Source: Apricaphanius iberus | Lineage: Eukaryota > Chordata > Actinopteri > Cyprinodontiformes > Aphaniidae | Direction: 5' to 3' | DNA: 64,000 bases | Assembly (NCBI GenBank): GCA_028564705.1 | Contig: JAPXFQ010000184.1 | Location: 2,534,501-2,598,500 of the forward strand | Shown here: positions 12,560 to 24,600 of the stretch, in pieces | How positions within the stretch are numbered: position 1 is the stretch's first letter | Layout of the letters: every line of letters begins with the position of its first letter | Notes under the pieces: generated by a model | Databases searched by the model: none | Told to the model about the DNA's origin: nothing | What the model saw: the letters and a program-made list of their open reading frames with translations, nothing else | Made by a program: the position numbers and the translations under genes

Positions 12560-14289
12560 TAATTTTAAGTTTAGTTTTTAACTGATTATTATTTATTATT
12601 TATCTGCTTTACACTTTTATTTGGTCATATCTTATCATTCTCTTATATTTTATAATTGGGGATGCTATCAGTCTTAACATTTTATCAGTATTTTAATACA
12701 TTATACATATTCATTTTCAACTGTTTATTTTAATATTTTAACTTTTTATTTAAATTTTCCTTCCTGTGTTTTCTCTGTCGGAGCCCTTTGCATCGGGGGC
12801 AGTGGTTGGCTGTGGCTGCCTGGGTGCTCTCCAGGCAGTGCCTGGGTGGAGGTGGGGGTAGTTTTGGGGCAGATAAAGTCTTACTACTGGAGGCAAATCA
12901 CATGCCTTTTTCTGACTTCCATTATATGGATATAAGCTGATCGGGACTGGATATAAACTTTTTCCGAAGGACTCCAAATGGCTCCAAACTTGTCTGGGTG
13001 AGTAAATACATGCAAAAGGTGCTAAAAATAAGGTCCAGGTAGAAAAAACAAACAAAAAAAACTTCCCCCTTACTATAAGGTGATGGCTTTTAACCAAAAT
13101 TTTACGTTGTGTTTACAGCTTGATATGATAATGATATGCAGTCATTGATGACTTGAGAGACCTAACTTGCATTAGCTGTAACAATGCAACAGCTGATGTT
13201 TACTACTGAATGTTAAGAGATTGGAAATTTTACAAACCAATCACCAGGTTAATTAGAATTATGTCATATTGGGCCTACAGCCCAACCTGTAAGTAGGGAT
13301 ACCACTCTTGTAGGTAATGGTATTCTTTGTGTTTGTGTAGTAACATAGTCGCCTGCGCTGCGTCTGATTCTGTTCCCAAATGTAATGTCGCTTCCCCCTG
13401 CGAAATATACAGTAAGTTTGCCCACAAAATCTGTGGAGCCGTTTCTGCTCACCTGGACCAAAGGAAGATTTTGCTTACTTCATCCCTCGACATAATACTG
13501 GTAAATGCGCAGTGGTCTGACAGTACGTCAGTGTTTTTTTGTTTATATTTTAATTTTTGTTTGTTTATTGTGAAGAGTTTGTGCACACTTCATTGCCGGT
13601 GGCTGCAATTACTTGCAATGCTGGCCGTATTGCTCATGGCAATTAGCTAAACCTGCTAAACTCACGTCTGATTCAATGTGAATGCAATTTCGATTAAAAA
13701 CTTTTTGAGAGCCCTACCCATACATAGCTGTCTAAACAATTTTTGAATTTTAAAAAGTAAATGGTGATCTGTGTATTAGAACTAAGGCATTCTTAGAATG
13801 TTTTTTTTCACAGACTACTGTCTTTGTCACTTCAGCAACTCATTTAGAGAGAAAGTGATATGAAAATTCAGATTACTCAGTATTCTACCAAGATTTAAAC
13901 CTTTTATGTATGCACAAATCTGGAGGCCTGAAATTATTTTCAAACCCCCTTGTGTGCTTCTAACCCTGATCTGTGCATAAATGTGGTTTTGTCCGTACAC
14001 ATATTAAACAATTTGTTCGCGTAAGAGCTTTTTTGAATTCATAGATGGTTTCAGCTAAGTGTAATTCAAAATTGTGCATTTGTAACTGTGTTTTGTACTC
14101 ATCATTTGTTGATATTTGTGTTTATTTACACACACGACGCCAAGTACCCAAACCTTTGCACAAAACGCATTTTAGAGTTTACAAATCATGTTTGCACTTA
14201 CAAATACCCAAAGCTACACACAAACAGGCCAAAATGCAAGTAAAAAATAAGGTATTGCTTATTTCAATGCAGGGAAAGTGGCCTGGGTC
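12560..14289. other. unassigned non-coding DNA
   Basis: The open frame at 13327-13650 (+) has no recognisable domain. The text AAAAACTTTTTGAGAGCCCTACC near 13693-13718 resembles a hAT-type terminus (inverse GGGCTCTCAAA), but no partner end was located. Confidence 0.4.
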
Positions 14290-15448
14290 TTAAAGGAGAT
14301 ATATCATGCTTTTAAATCCTTCCTTTTCACATGTAAATCATTCACTTGTGGTCTATGTAAAGTAGAACCACAGTGGTTTGGTCTGAATTCCATGTTATTG
14401 TAGCCCCACAGACCCTCCTTATACGTTCTGAGGAGCATCTTTTGAGCAACTCATTTTCGTGCAGTCCCTTTAAATGTAAGCAAAACATTTCATGCCCCGC
14501 CCCCTCCAGGTTACAGAGCGTTCCGCTCCACCCCGTTCGGACATTTTTGTAGTCTGATAGCAGCGGTTCGATTACTACCGGCAGATAAACTTTTTATTGC
14601 GAAGCGATCGTCGCTAAATTCCTGTACATCATGTGAACCCCACGACAAAAACTGACAAAAAAAGCCCAATCATTTTCTTCAAAGCATGCAGTAAAGTTAT
14701 ATCCTCAGCTAAAAGCTAGCACACATCGCTAACAGAAGAAGAATGTACAATACTACAACTATCAAAACAATCGCCCGTACGACATATCAACACACAACAT
14801 TCATGTCTAAAATAAAGTTTACTGTCATTTTAGTGTTATTTGAAGCTTACCGCTTTGCTTTGTCCGTCGTTTCCGTGGAGAGAAGGAACTGACCCCTCAA
14901 TCAGACGAAGTCTTTAAGCAAATCCCTCCTGATACAGACCGAGGTTGCTGAAGCACTCGTCCTCGAAGTGCTTCGCGCAAACGAGAACTTTCCCCACGGA
15001 TGTCAGTATATTTCCACTAAAAATAAAATCTAACCAGGCACTTCTCAGAGTCTCTGATGTTGGGGGTCGATGTAGGGATTTGTGTGGGTCTATACACCCA
15101 ACAACTGAACATTTTGACTTGCTTTCTTGTAATTTCGACATGACTGACCTTGGACCACAAAATCGCTGTGGGAGAGAAAAAATGGCGGCTTCACGAAATT
15201 GGTTACCCGGAAGTCCATTACCTTATTAGGCAGTTCAACAACAAATGCTGTGACGTTTTAGACAAGAAAACGTAATAGCGAATAGAGAAAACTAAACAGA
15301 CTGAAAAATATGACCAAAAAAGAATGTAAAGATATAAACACAGCACCAGAAGAGAATAAATGTAAGTTGTCTGCATTCCTAAATACCCCAAATACACATG
15401 TACATGCGTTTAAGGGCAAACATTTTTTCCATGATATATCTCCTTTAA
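14290..15448 (-). mobile_element. Kolobok-like DNA transposon (TTAA duplication, THAP exon), internally deleted
   Basis: Perfect 19-bp inverted repeats bound the unit: 14290-14308 (TTAAAGGAGATATATCATG) and 15430-15448. The outermost TTAA is palindromic, so it can be read as a TTAA target duplication around 15-bp termini. TTAA targets and THAP-domain transposases are established traits of the Kolobok superfamily; piggyBac also uses TTAA but does not carry THAP. The element is only 1.16 kb and encodes just the THAP exon on the minus strand. The rest of the transposase is missing, so it could only move with help. Confidence 0.68.
14851..15141 (-). pseudogene. THAP zinc-finger exon of a transposon protein, nonsense-mutated
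   Basis: From an ATG at 15141 the minus strand encodes a C2CH THAP domain: Cys11-x4-Cys16, a PP pair near residue 26, Trp36, Cys55-x2-His58-Phe59. The THAP finger binds DNA and would recognise the element's own ends. A TAA at 14914-14916 cuts the protein at 75 residues. Reading past it, the same frame continues with RLRLIEGSVPSL, the position of the AVPTIF-type box that closes a THAP domain. The frame then reaches a good splice donor, GTAAGC, with its GT at 14849-14850. So this is a first coding exon with one nonsense change, inside the TTAA-flanked element. No downstream exon is present. Confidence 0.75.
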
Positions 15449-16200
15449 TGAATAAAAAATATTCCCCATATACAGTGCACATGCTATAAAAGAAGAAAAA
15501 AAATCATAAAGACTTTAAGCCTTAGTTTTTCAGCAAATCCTACAATTCACTGGAAAAGGTCCTATAGACTTGAAAGTTACTATACCACACATCAATGTAG
15601 AATGCTGTGTAGAAGTATTAGAGTTCATGTTATGGCTGCGGTTGTCAAATGCTGCAATACTGTGATGAATGAAAATTTCAAATCTACAGCCTGAAAGCCT
15701 ATATAATGTGAAATTGATCTGCTCTAAAAACTTATAAAAAATAAATTTCTGGTGTTTCAAATAACTGTCAAGTTATCATAAAAGGGTTTTTTTTCTTCTG
15801 CAGTATTTTTTTGTATTGGCAATATAGCAGAGTGGTTTTAATTTAGGGGAAATAGACTTGTTTATAGCTTTAATTTATTAAGCTCTGCTTCCTCAAGTAT
15901 TAAATTTGCCCTATTTATTTCAGAGGCTTGAATGAACTTGGGCCCTTTTCTTATCCACTCTAGGCTAATTTTCTTTTCAAACTTTCTTGCACCATTAGAG
16001 CTGTGTTTTGTGTATGCTTGTTGTTTTAGAAGTGATGACTTATTTATTTACTGCAGTAAAAAAATAGCAAATAAGCAGCTTTGACTTCAAACTTGTTGGC
16101 TGAAGAAAAATCTTTCAAATGCTTAACCAGTTTTAAATATGTTTAGGGCTTTTAGCCATTTCATTATCAAATCAAATTCAAGACTAATTGGATTTCAGGA
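15449..16200. other. unassigned non-coding DNA
   Basis: AT-rich, no gene or named repeat recognised. Confidence 0.5.
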
Positions 16201-16202
16201 AC

Positions 16203-16328
16203 ATCCATCCATCCATTTTCTTAACCGCTTAATCCTTTATGGGTCGCGGGGGTGCTGGTGCCTATCTCCAGCTGTCAACGGGCAAGAGGCGGGGTACACC
16301 CTGGACAGGTTGCCAGTCCATCACAGGG
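16203..16328 (+). repeat. teleost dispersed repeat, copy 2 (GGGTCGCGGGG family)
   Basis: Same ordered blocks as 10017-10150: CATCCATCCATTTTCTTAAC, GGGTCGCGGGG, CTGTCAACGGGCAAGAGGCG, GGTACACCCTGGACAGG and CAGTCCATCACAGGGC. It breaks off into the G/T tract at 16328. Confidence 0.85.
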
Positions 16329-16413
16329 CGGGTTTTTTTTTTTGTTTGGTGTGGGGGGTGGGGTGGGGGTGTTGGGTGGGGGGTGTTTTGTGGGGTGTTG
16401 GGTGGGTTTGGTG
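16328..16413 (+). repeat. G/T-only tract with many G-runs
   Basis: About 85 bases composed only of G and T, with at least eight runs of three or more G (GGGGGG, GGGG and GGG alternating with T or GT). It could form intramolecular G-quadruplexes. It sits where the dispersed repeat is cut off. Confidence 0.9.
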
Positions 16414-16479
16414 ATTTATTTATTTAGTTCCCATTTTAATCAGATGGTATTTAAGGTATTTCACTTGATTCAAACTCTA

Positions 16480-17180
16480 GTTAGTTTGCCCTGAAAGTCC
16501 AGTTCGTTTGGGGAGGGGTGAATTGCAAATCGAACTCTGACTATGACCAAAAAAGTGAACTCTAGTCCACCTACCTCTGGTCTTGGTTCGATTGAAAGGA
16601 ACGCTGCTTCCTGCTTTTGGTGTTGTCCCGGGTCTTTTTGTGCAGGACATCCTGGTAAATACAATCTAAACAACCTTAGCTGCTGGATAGAGAGATGGTG
16701 GATCTTGTACATGCCTTGCTCAACATCTGTATAAGGAGGACATCTGTACTGTGAAGTTGTGTGCGCCCTTACTCATTGCACACCGTCTTATATGGAGCAG
16801 TCTCAGCCGCCTTGTATAAAAATCAGCATTCTCCATAATCCTCTGCCTCTTCTCCATTGCTGTAGCAGTTTATCGGGCACATTTGCCAAACACAACAGAA
16901 CAATCCCAAAACCTCTACAATCTGCTGCCACTCCATGTTTGTTTACATTTCACTGTCGAAGGAGTCCCCATGCCACACCAAGAAGTGCAGGAACACCACA
17001 GCGCCACCACATGTGGAAGGGTAAAATTGTTGTTAAAAGGCTTTTGGCTTGTTTGACAGAAGGAGCAGCATGGATGCAAACCGTATCAGCTAAAAGCGGC
17101 AACAATGTTGCAATATTGATCCACAATCGAACCGAGTCTATCGGACTATTAGGTGTGAAGATGTTCAATAATCCTTTTCT
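16480..17180. other. possible MITE or composite repeat
   Basis: Motifs such as TTCGTTTGGGGAGG, AATCGAACTCTGACTATGACC and GTTCGATTGAAAGGAAC resemble the ends of a fish non-autonomous DNA element. The text CAATCGAACCGAGTCTATC at about 17123-17142 is a loose inverse counterpart. I could not define exact termini or a target duplication. The 144-residue open frame at 16759-17193 (+) has no recognisable domain. Confidence 0.3.
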
Positions 17181-19700
17181 CTCAAATGCTTGAGTTTAGG
17201 ATAGGAGGCAGGAAGTTAATCATTTAAACCTTTTAAATAAATTGAAAAGATTATCTGCACACAACACAGAACTTTTAGTAAAATATATAATTGTTCTGTT
17301 TAGTTCCTGAATCACTTGACAAGATGACAAGTGATACTCCCACAGCTGTACAGTATGTTAACTGTTCTGGCTAATACTGTAGCAGTGATGCCACAGAGCT
17401 TGCTGGTTTTGTAGCACAGACAAAAAAATTGTAGCACCAAAACAAAATGTATATTACCATCTCTAAACCATAGTGCATCTCATTACTTAAACACACAGAC
17501 AAACTCTGCATACAATGAATGCACAGTAACAATTCATATTTTAAGATGCGTTTATTTCAGTGAAAATGCTAACAAAATAGCTGTATTTATAGTGTGCGAA
17601 TGCATTGAGAAATTTGAGCGATTTAATTTAGCTTACAATGCAATGCTTATAATGTATTACAAATTTGCCTAATAATCCCAAACTTAGAAATTTCAGGTAC
17701 AATAGCAGCAAAGTGACAGATTCACAGAAAGATATTAACATGACAAATAAACAAATAAATTAGGAGTAACAGTCTGCAGTAAGTAGAAGATTCAAAAACT
17801 AAAATACTGTGAAGTTACTGAAAAAGGCATAATCCTGTTAAAGAAATGGAAAACAGAGCAGGATCATTTAAAATGTATTAATAGAATATACATATATTTG
17901 TGCAATAAAGAACAGGCTGTTTACAAAAAGTGAAGAAAAAAAACTGTGAAAAGTCGTATAAAACAAGGATGTATAATAATGGACCATCCAGAACATTCCT
18001 TTGTGAGATATCCTTCAAAAACCAGTGTCTTCAGTCAGAGGCTTCTCAGTTTTATTGTAACACTGACTGTTATAGATGATCCTTCCAGCCCATAGTTACA
18101 AATCTGTGAATGCATTTGAATAGTATGAGCTACTACAAGACTTACTTTGGCCTCAATATGGACTTTTTTATTGAATAATGGCAGAAATGTTATTTGAAAT
18201 TAGACAAGTAACAAGTAACAGGAAGCATGCAAACACTTACTGAGTGTGTTGGAAGCAGTGATGGTTCTACAGTCTAAAAGCTGCTATAATAATCAGTGTT
18301 ACTTACCAACTGCATGGCTATGTGTAAGCTCTTCCTGCCCAACCAGCTTCTTTGTGGATTTTCCATGCTCGTCTGATACAGGATCTTCCCCCTCCCGGAT
18401 TTAATTTCTCTTCTATGCTAATCATCTCTCCGTTAGGTTCTCTATATCTTGCATGCCGTCTACCGGTGGACTAACGACAAACATGCAGGGATTGTGGGAA
18501 TTGTTGTAGGATATTAGGCTAAAAAATTTATATTGTAACCCTTGGCTATCTCAATAGACTACAGCCAGTATGTAGCACTGAGACGTACCAATAAAACAAG
18601 CAGTGTTCAAAGCTGTTGAATAAATGCTACGTATGGTACTTCTCCCATATTCTTTTTTACATCACATGTGCAACATACATGCACTGTATAGCTGAGCAGT
18701 CCAAATACATATGCAAACTCTAACAGGCTTTCTTCCAGGACTGCCTTGTATTCAGCTCCATCTATCTTTCCTCCACTGTAAAAAGCTTTGCCATCCCTAT
18801 TAACGAGTAATTCACCCCTCCAGTTTAATTAAATTCCAGTTAAGTTAAATTCCGCCAACCTTTTCTGTTTGAAAAATACTTTAAAATGAGGCATTATCTT
18901 ATGGAACACAGAGGAGGAGGGGTGGGCGTGGTCTGCACTGTTACTTACCTGACTACCTGCAGCTTCTGCTGTTGGTCACACACACAGACAGCCAACAAAA
19001 AATTCAAAGCAATAGTGACGCAAGCCCCATTGTGTCAGAGGGGTGCAACTACGAGGTTGAATATTTCTCTCCAGCCCTGAGAAGCTCTGAGCCATATCAT
19101 TTTGAGCAGATGGCTTGTGAGTTACCAACTCGCTCAAGAGGTGTGGCCGAAACCGAGCTTCTTTTATAGTCCACAGTGGCAGGACGCTGTCATCAGGAAT
19201 TCATGGTTCAAGCACGTCAGAAATCCACTCTGAGCCAGTAGCAAAGCCTGATTCAAATGCAAGTGTGGATTAATGTTTTTATCTGAAGGGGGCACTCCAC
19301 AATTGTTTTTTTGGTATAAAATTAATATTTTTAGTAAAATGTACTAAAATACCAAAAATAATAACCGGACATGTACAAAGCATTATTAGACACTCATTTA
19401 TACGGTTTATAAGCCAAAAATAAATAAATAAAAACATTGGGGTGAGTTGTTTAACTGATACATTTAGTGGGAGTGATTTACCTCATTTACCTCATGTGAT
19501 GTCCCCAATAGTAACAATATAAATTAAATATGGATATGATGTTGATCTATGTGTGAGAGGGTTGGGGGATCACTGTTCTGTTTGTTCCATCTGAGAAATT
19601 ATTTAGAGGTTCGACTGGTAATGCCTGCAGTGATTGCGAGGGGAAGGGCTCCGTGCCTGCTTCAAACTTGCTCGGGATGGTGAATTCAGAGAGACATGCA
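17181..19700. other. unassigned non-coding DNA
   Basis: No gene recognised. The region 18880-19290 is less AT-rich and may be an old DNA transposon, but no termini were found. Confidence 0.4.
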
Positions 19701-20008
19701 GTGTAAAGGCGTCTCTCCACCGGTACGATTCGACTCGACTCGGATCGACTCAACCTCAGTACCTTTTACTCTCCACTGGCAGAAGTCTGGCTGCGCCGCT
19801 CCAAGCCGCGCCGCGCCGATACTATTTTTTGTATCACCTCAGCTGTGGTTTCATCCGTGCTGAACTGGTACTGAAAAGAGACGTGAGACGGCTGTCGGTC
19901 ACTGATTGGCTGGAGGGTGGAGTCACTGGAAAATGTGTTGACAGCGTCTTTTAACAACAAACAGACCGCCATTTTGAAACCTCGCTAGAGCTAGTGGCTG
20001 TTTAGTGT

Positions 20009-20700
20009 TTGCCGAAGACCAAAGATAACATTAAAAACCGGTCTTGTGATCCGAACGGAGTTTCAGCATTTCTGAGCTTGTTGGCTGAAGAGAAGATTAA
20101 GTGTGAGCTGGATGGAGCTGCTCGCTGTGAGAGGGTTATCAAGGAGGACTCGGGGCTGAACGAGGTTCAGAGCCGATGGCTCTCACCTTCAGGCCGAAGC
20201 AGAGAAACGGAGAACGCCGAAGTCCTGAACTCACTTTCTCGTACTCTCTGTAAGAAGCAAATGTCATGCCGCTTGTATATTTTATTCACAATATCAACCT
20301 ATTCAGCTGCATATTATCTTCAGTATGACTGTTTTTTTTAATTATTAGTTATCCAAATTAGTTCTGATGCCGTTTTTTGGTTTTGTAAATATGAATGACC
20401 TACCTACGTTTTCTGCAGCACAGTGACACATATGTTTCTATTCCTTAATTTGAATTCTTAGTGTATGTTTTAAATGGACTGTAAGCATAGTACTTTAAAA
20501 AAATATCTGCGATTCGTTGCAGCGGGATCAACACCTTCTGATGGAGCAGAAGCAGGAAACCGGCTTACAGAGGGTGGAGATGACACGATGCCTTCAATCT
20601 GCCTTCAATCAAACCTTCCTGGGATGCTGCAGACTAAACCATGAATCACAGACATATGCAGCTGGACTTGTTTCTGAACTTCTTCTATACCTGTCCAATA
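20009..20700 (+). pseudogene. Myb/SANT-like (MADF-type) accessory protein gene relic of a Harbinger element
   Basis: Exon 1 encodes PNGVSAFLSLLAEEKIKCELDG and continues to CERVIKE, matching the first helix of trihelix/MADF-type DNA-binding domains of Harbinger accessory proteins. Its expected start codon reads TTG at 20009. The frame then loses homology, which suggests shifts. A second exon follows an acceptor-like TTGCAG at about 20521 and encodes LLMEQKQETGLQRVEM followed by AFNQTFLG, resembling the C-terminal coiled helix of the same proteins. An AATAAA lies near 20698. In intact elements this protein helps bring the transposase to the DNA ends; this copy is not functional. Confidence 0.6.
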
Positions 20701-21019
20701 AAAATGTCCAAATTATACGCTTGTATTTTCATTTGCAGTTTCATTACACTCTGGTTGGTGGAATCATTTTACCTAATTATGTCTGGCATCAGGGTTCAGC
20801 AACATTTTAAAAATCTTATAGCAACATTTGCTCTACCTGTTAAAAGCAAAAAAGTCTTGCGCTGCTAAATAAGTAAACTGCATACATTTGAAAGCTGATG
20901 AAAAGCCTAAGCGTACTCAAAGATGGGATATCTGTAAAACAGATTGTAGTGGTGATGATTTAAAAAAACTGAAAACATTTTTAAAGCACTGTATTACAAA
21001 GCATACAGTTGTGGTTTGT

Positions 21020-21633
21020 AATTCATAGAATTCGTAGCATGTATATGGCAACTCCTTTCTTTAAGGGGACACAGAGGCGAAAAGCTGCATCGCTCCAGCG
21101 CTGGACGTAGGTTGCTGCACATGTAGATGAATTTGTTCCGACATCCTGAAGTTCTGCAGCCACTGAGCTTCTGTGAAACCCAGAAGAATGTATCATAACT
21201 GCAAGGCCCAATTAAACAATCAAACCGACGGTCGCCTGCGACAACTTCACAGAGCAGTCATCTGAAACACGCACACACACAATACTTACTAATAAAGCCA
21301 ACTTGTTAACATAAGTTTTTATGCTGGGCTTTAGCGAATAAATAAATACCCATAGCATACTTATAGCCCACCACATCGCGATAGTATTTTCATCGGCTTA
21401 CCCACACAAGCTGCCGGGGTCCTGTCGTGTCATTCTCCTGCAGAGCTTCTCACACTCGTTTGTAGTACTCCACCGTGTTTTTCCTTGCAGTGTACAGCGT
21501 TTCCAGGGTCTTTATTTTTCGATGAGAGAGGCTTTCTCTTCGACGTGGGACTCCAGAAATCCACAAACTGAGCAAAAAGCTCATGATCGCTAGTGAGGTC
21601 GCCATTGTTCTTCTTCCTCTCCGAGCCTTTGTT
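21020..21633 (-). pseudogene. Harbinger (DDE_4, ALP1-like) transposase N-terminal relic
   Basis: Exon 1 starts at an ATG at 21633 and reads IKTLETLYTARKNTVEYYKR before a frame break. It then continues LCRRMTRQDPGSLC to a GTAAGC donor near 21395. A further block at about 21045-21150 reads FIYMCSNLRPALER and LCPLKKGVAI, matching the region just before the HTH and catalytic core of Harbinger nucleases. Sequence after about 21020 does not continue into the DDE domain, so all catalytic residues are missing. The exon 1 match is less certain than the FIYMCSNLRPALER block. Confidence 0.55.
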
Positions 21634-21659
21634 TACTTCCCGCTACGTACTTTGGGGCC

Positions 21660-24600
21660 GCCCACCATATGACGCACCCGCTCACTTCAGATGCTCTGAC
21701 TTGTTGCAACTGTGAAGCAACACTTGACGATCATCCGATTGCTGCACATAGACACCAGCCCTACCGCAACCCCTCCATAGAATTGATTGGATGGATGTAT
21801 TTTTTATTTTTTATAATTATGTGCAACTTTTACTTATATTTTGAAAAATTCAAAGGGTGTGAATACTTTTTTAGGTATTAAAGATCTCTATTCTTTCACA
21901 ATGGCATATTTTCTTTACCTTGCATGTAGTAGGCGTGCATTGGAAACTCTTGCAATCCAGTATAGCTGAATGACTTTTGAAAAAAAAAAAATCACACGCT
22001 GCCAAGAGTCTTCAGAAAAAATTATGATGAATTTTGACTGGCAGCTTCCTGTCCCAGCAGCCTTATAAATAACACCATGGTATGATTCACTTGCTGTAGT
22101 ACATTGATTTAAAAGCCCTTGTTATCCACCCCTATGGCTTCCAGATGTTACAGGAAGAGAAATAAATTAATCTAATAATCAGGGTGGGTAGCACTGACTA
22201 GCCCTGGAAGGTGCCAGATGATATCACCACATCTTCATAAATCAGGATCCTGGGTCGAGAATGTGTTTTTCTAAATGTTCTCAGACCAAACCAGTCATAT
22301 GGAATTCCTGGGTGTGAAAGCGCAAATCAGAAATTATCAGCAAAACCCAAGCAATTATTTTGACATACTGCATCACAGCTTCTTATTAACTGGGAGAAAG
22401 AGAAACATTATCCTGATTAGTATCAGTCATCAGATCACTATAACCACGATATATTTTGTTCCTTTGTTTGATTCAAATCCTTATATGGAGTTTTTCTCTC
22501 AGCCTTTCCCTAATATATTTTCTCAGACCTCCATATGACATTAGACAATGTATGTTGTATGTATTTACTCATTTCTTTTGTGGAATGGAGATGAAAATAA
22601 TGTTTCCATGCTAAGTTATCCAGTTCAAAGGGATCAATCTAGAGAGTGAAATTACATGAAAACAGCCTTAAATTGTCTCAATGAGCTGGATTCTTATCAC
22701 ATGCGTTCTCATCTTTTTGTTCTACGGAATGCTACATTAGAGGCGGTGGAAACTGTGAGCTCAAACAACACCACACTAATGACAGCAGGTTTGGGGGGGA
22801 TTTTACCTCCGATTTTGAAGACTTCAAATGGAGTTTAATTGTGTTTGGTGCAGGGACAGCTGGGATATTTATAGCTGCCTCAGTGCCTCTGCGCTGCATT
22901 CCTTTGCAGTAAGCCTGAAGCAGTGCCTCAGACTGGGCTGACGGCTCACTGCTGTCGAGACGTTATGTGTAAGAGAACCAAAGAGAATCATTGAGATTCA
23001 ACAGCCCAGCTGAGTTTGGGATTTAATGATTTTATCTTTTTCCCAAAACAGTACCAATGACAGTCTGATATATTCATGAGAAGACTAGTTTTCTCCCATG
23101 AGACTGTCAAGGACCAAAACCTTTTTCAGACACATGAGCAAAATAAATGGTACAGGTTTCAAGAAAGGCAGGACTGAAATGTTGCTTGTGTGTCATCAAA
23201 AGGACTCAGTTGTCCTCACCCACTGCAGTTGTCATACTCCGTTTCCTTTCTTCAAGGACTCCAAACTCTGCCAAGTTTCTCTTCCTCTTCAACTTCTACA
23301 CACTCAGCCACTTCCTCAGGCTTAACTCCTTGCTTTTCTCTGTTGTTGCCTTAAGTTTCTCTTCCTGATTCAGTTTCACTTTATCTCTTTTGACTTCCAA
23401 GTTTCTCTACCTTTAACTGTCTCCTTTGTTTCTTTTCCTCAAACTCTGCCCCCCATGCCTTTTTCTCCATGAGGTGAGGTTGCACTGTAATTGTTTTAGT
23501 GAGATCCTTGTGCACAGGTGGTGGGGAGAAGGACACGTGGCCATCTTCTCACATAAACACAAGGAAACATGTTGACATCAAGGCCACATGGAGTATCAAT
23601 GCTGTTTATACACAGTAATCACCTGAAAGTCTGATTAATGTTTTTGTTAATCAGTGGGACAGGAAGGAATACAGCTGTGGCCTGAATGACTGACGGGCCT
23701 GTGGTAAAACAACGATCAGTGATATGTGTCTCAAATGACTGAAGAAACCATTTTTAGTTAAACATATTCAAAGTTTTACTCAAAAGTATGAGGAAACCCC
23801 ATTTATTGATTAAATAATTTTTCGTATGAGAACAAAGTTTAAAATTGTAATATTATCATATGTGTCACAGCTCTTTAGGTAAACTGTCAGCTAAAAAAAG
23901 ACAATACTCTTGATAAATGTTATATAAATGAACTTGAATACATTCTGAATTTGTGAATTTCTGAATAAACATTGTCTATATTTAAGCACAGCAACCTGGG
24001 CATTTAATACACAATCATTAGCTTTACTGTCAACATATCCTCCAGAGGCCGAAATGTTCTGGCTTGGCGGATGATATATGTCCTAGGGTCAATAAATAAA
24101 AACTTTAATTGATCACTCTTAATTCAAAGTTTTCAAAAAAAATGTTTCTACAAACTCAACATGCATTGTCTTACACTTGCCACAGCATGGCACTCTTCTA
24201 ATTGAAATCCGACCTCTTTCTAAACAGTTCTGCTCCTTGCTGACATTTTGAGTCAACTCTGGGACATGCTGTCATGTGAGACTCAGCTCTGCATTGCAAC
24301 CTGTCCTTTTTATTTAGCTTTCAAGATGAATCATGGGCGTGACGAACCGATCACACATGCCTATCAGAGAGAGGACACTACTGCAGGTCCTCTCTGGGGT
24401 TTGAGAGGAGTTTTATTTTGAAAGCACAATACAGCTTGAACAAAATTAATCCCCTTTTCAGCCTTCTGCCTTTTTGTTACAGGGTGACTCTCCTGAAGAT
24501 GCAAGCAGGGCGGTCTCAACGCTCAGATCAGTGCCGCCATCTCATTACTCTCCAAGGGATCTGGGAGGTCAGTGCTATCAAGTGGAGTGGAGCTATCAAA

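Larger units (their letters stand above)
19705..21650. mobile_element. decayed PIF/Harbinger-type transposon with two convergent gene relics
   Basis: The left side (19705-19960) has GGTACGATTCGACTCGACTCGG and a GATACTATTTTTTGTATC stretch, typical of the subterminal zone of fish Harbinger-like elements. A Myb/SANT-like (MADF-type) gene relic runs on the plus strand (20009-20700). A transposase N-terminal relic runs on the minus strand (21633 down to about 21020). The two-gene arrangement, DNA-binding partner plus DDE transposase, is characteristic of PIF/Harbinger. The catalytic part of the transposase is absent and the right terminus was not found, so the boundaries are approximate. Confidence 0.62.

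Noticed and set aside
14290..15448. piggyBac assignment for the TTAA-flanked element
   Set aside because: TTAA fits, but the encoded THAP finger is a Kolobok trait and no piggyBac-type catalytic block is present.
16759..17193. 144-residue plus-strand frame
   Set aside because: No domain, low-complexity Cys/Ser/Pro start, and the region looks like a non-autonomous DNA element.
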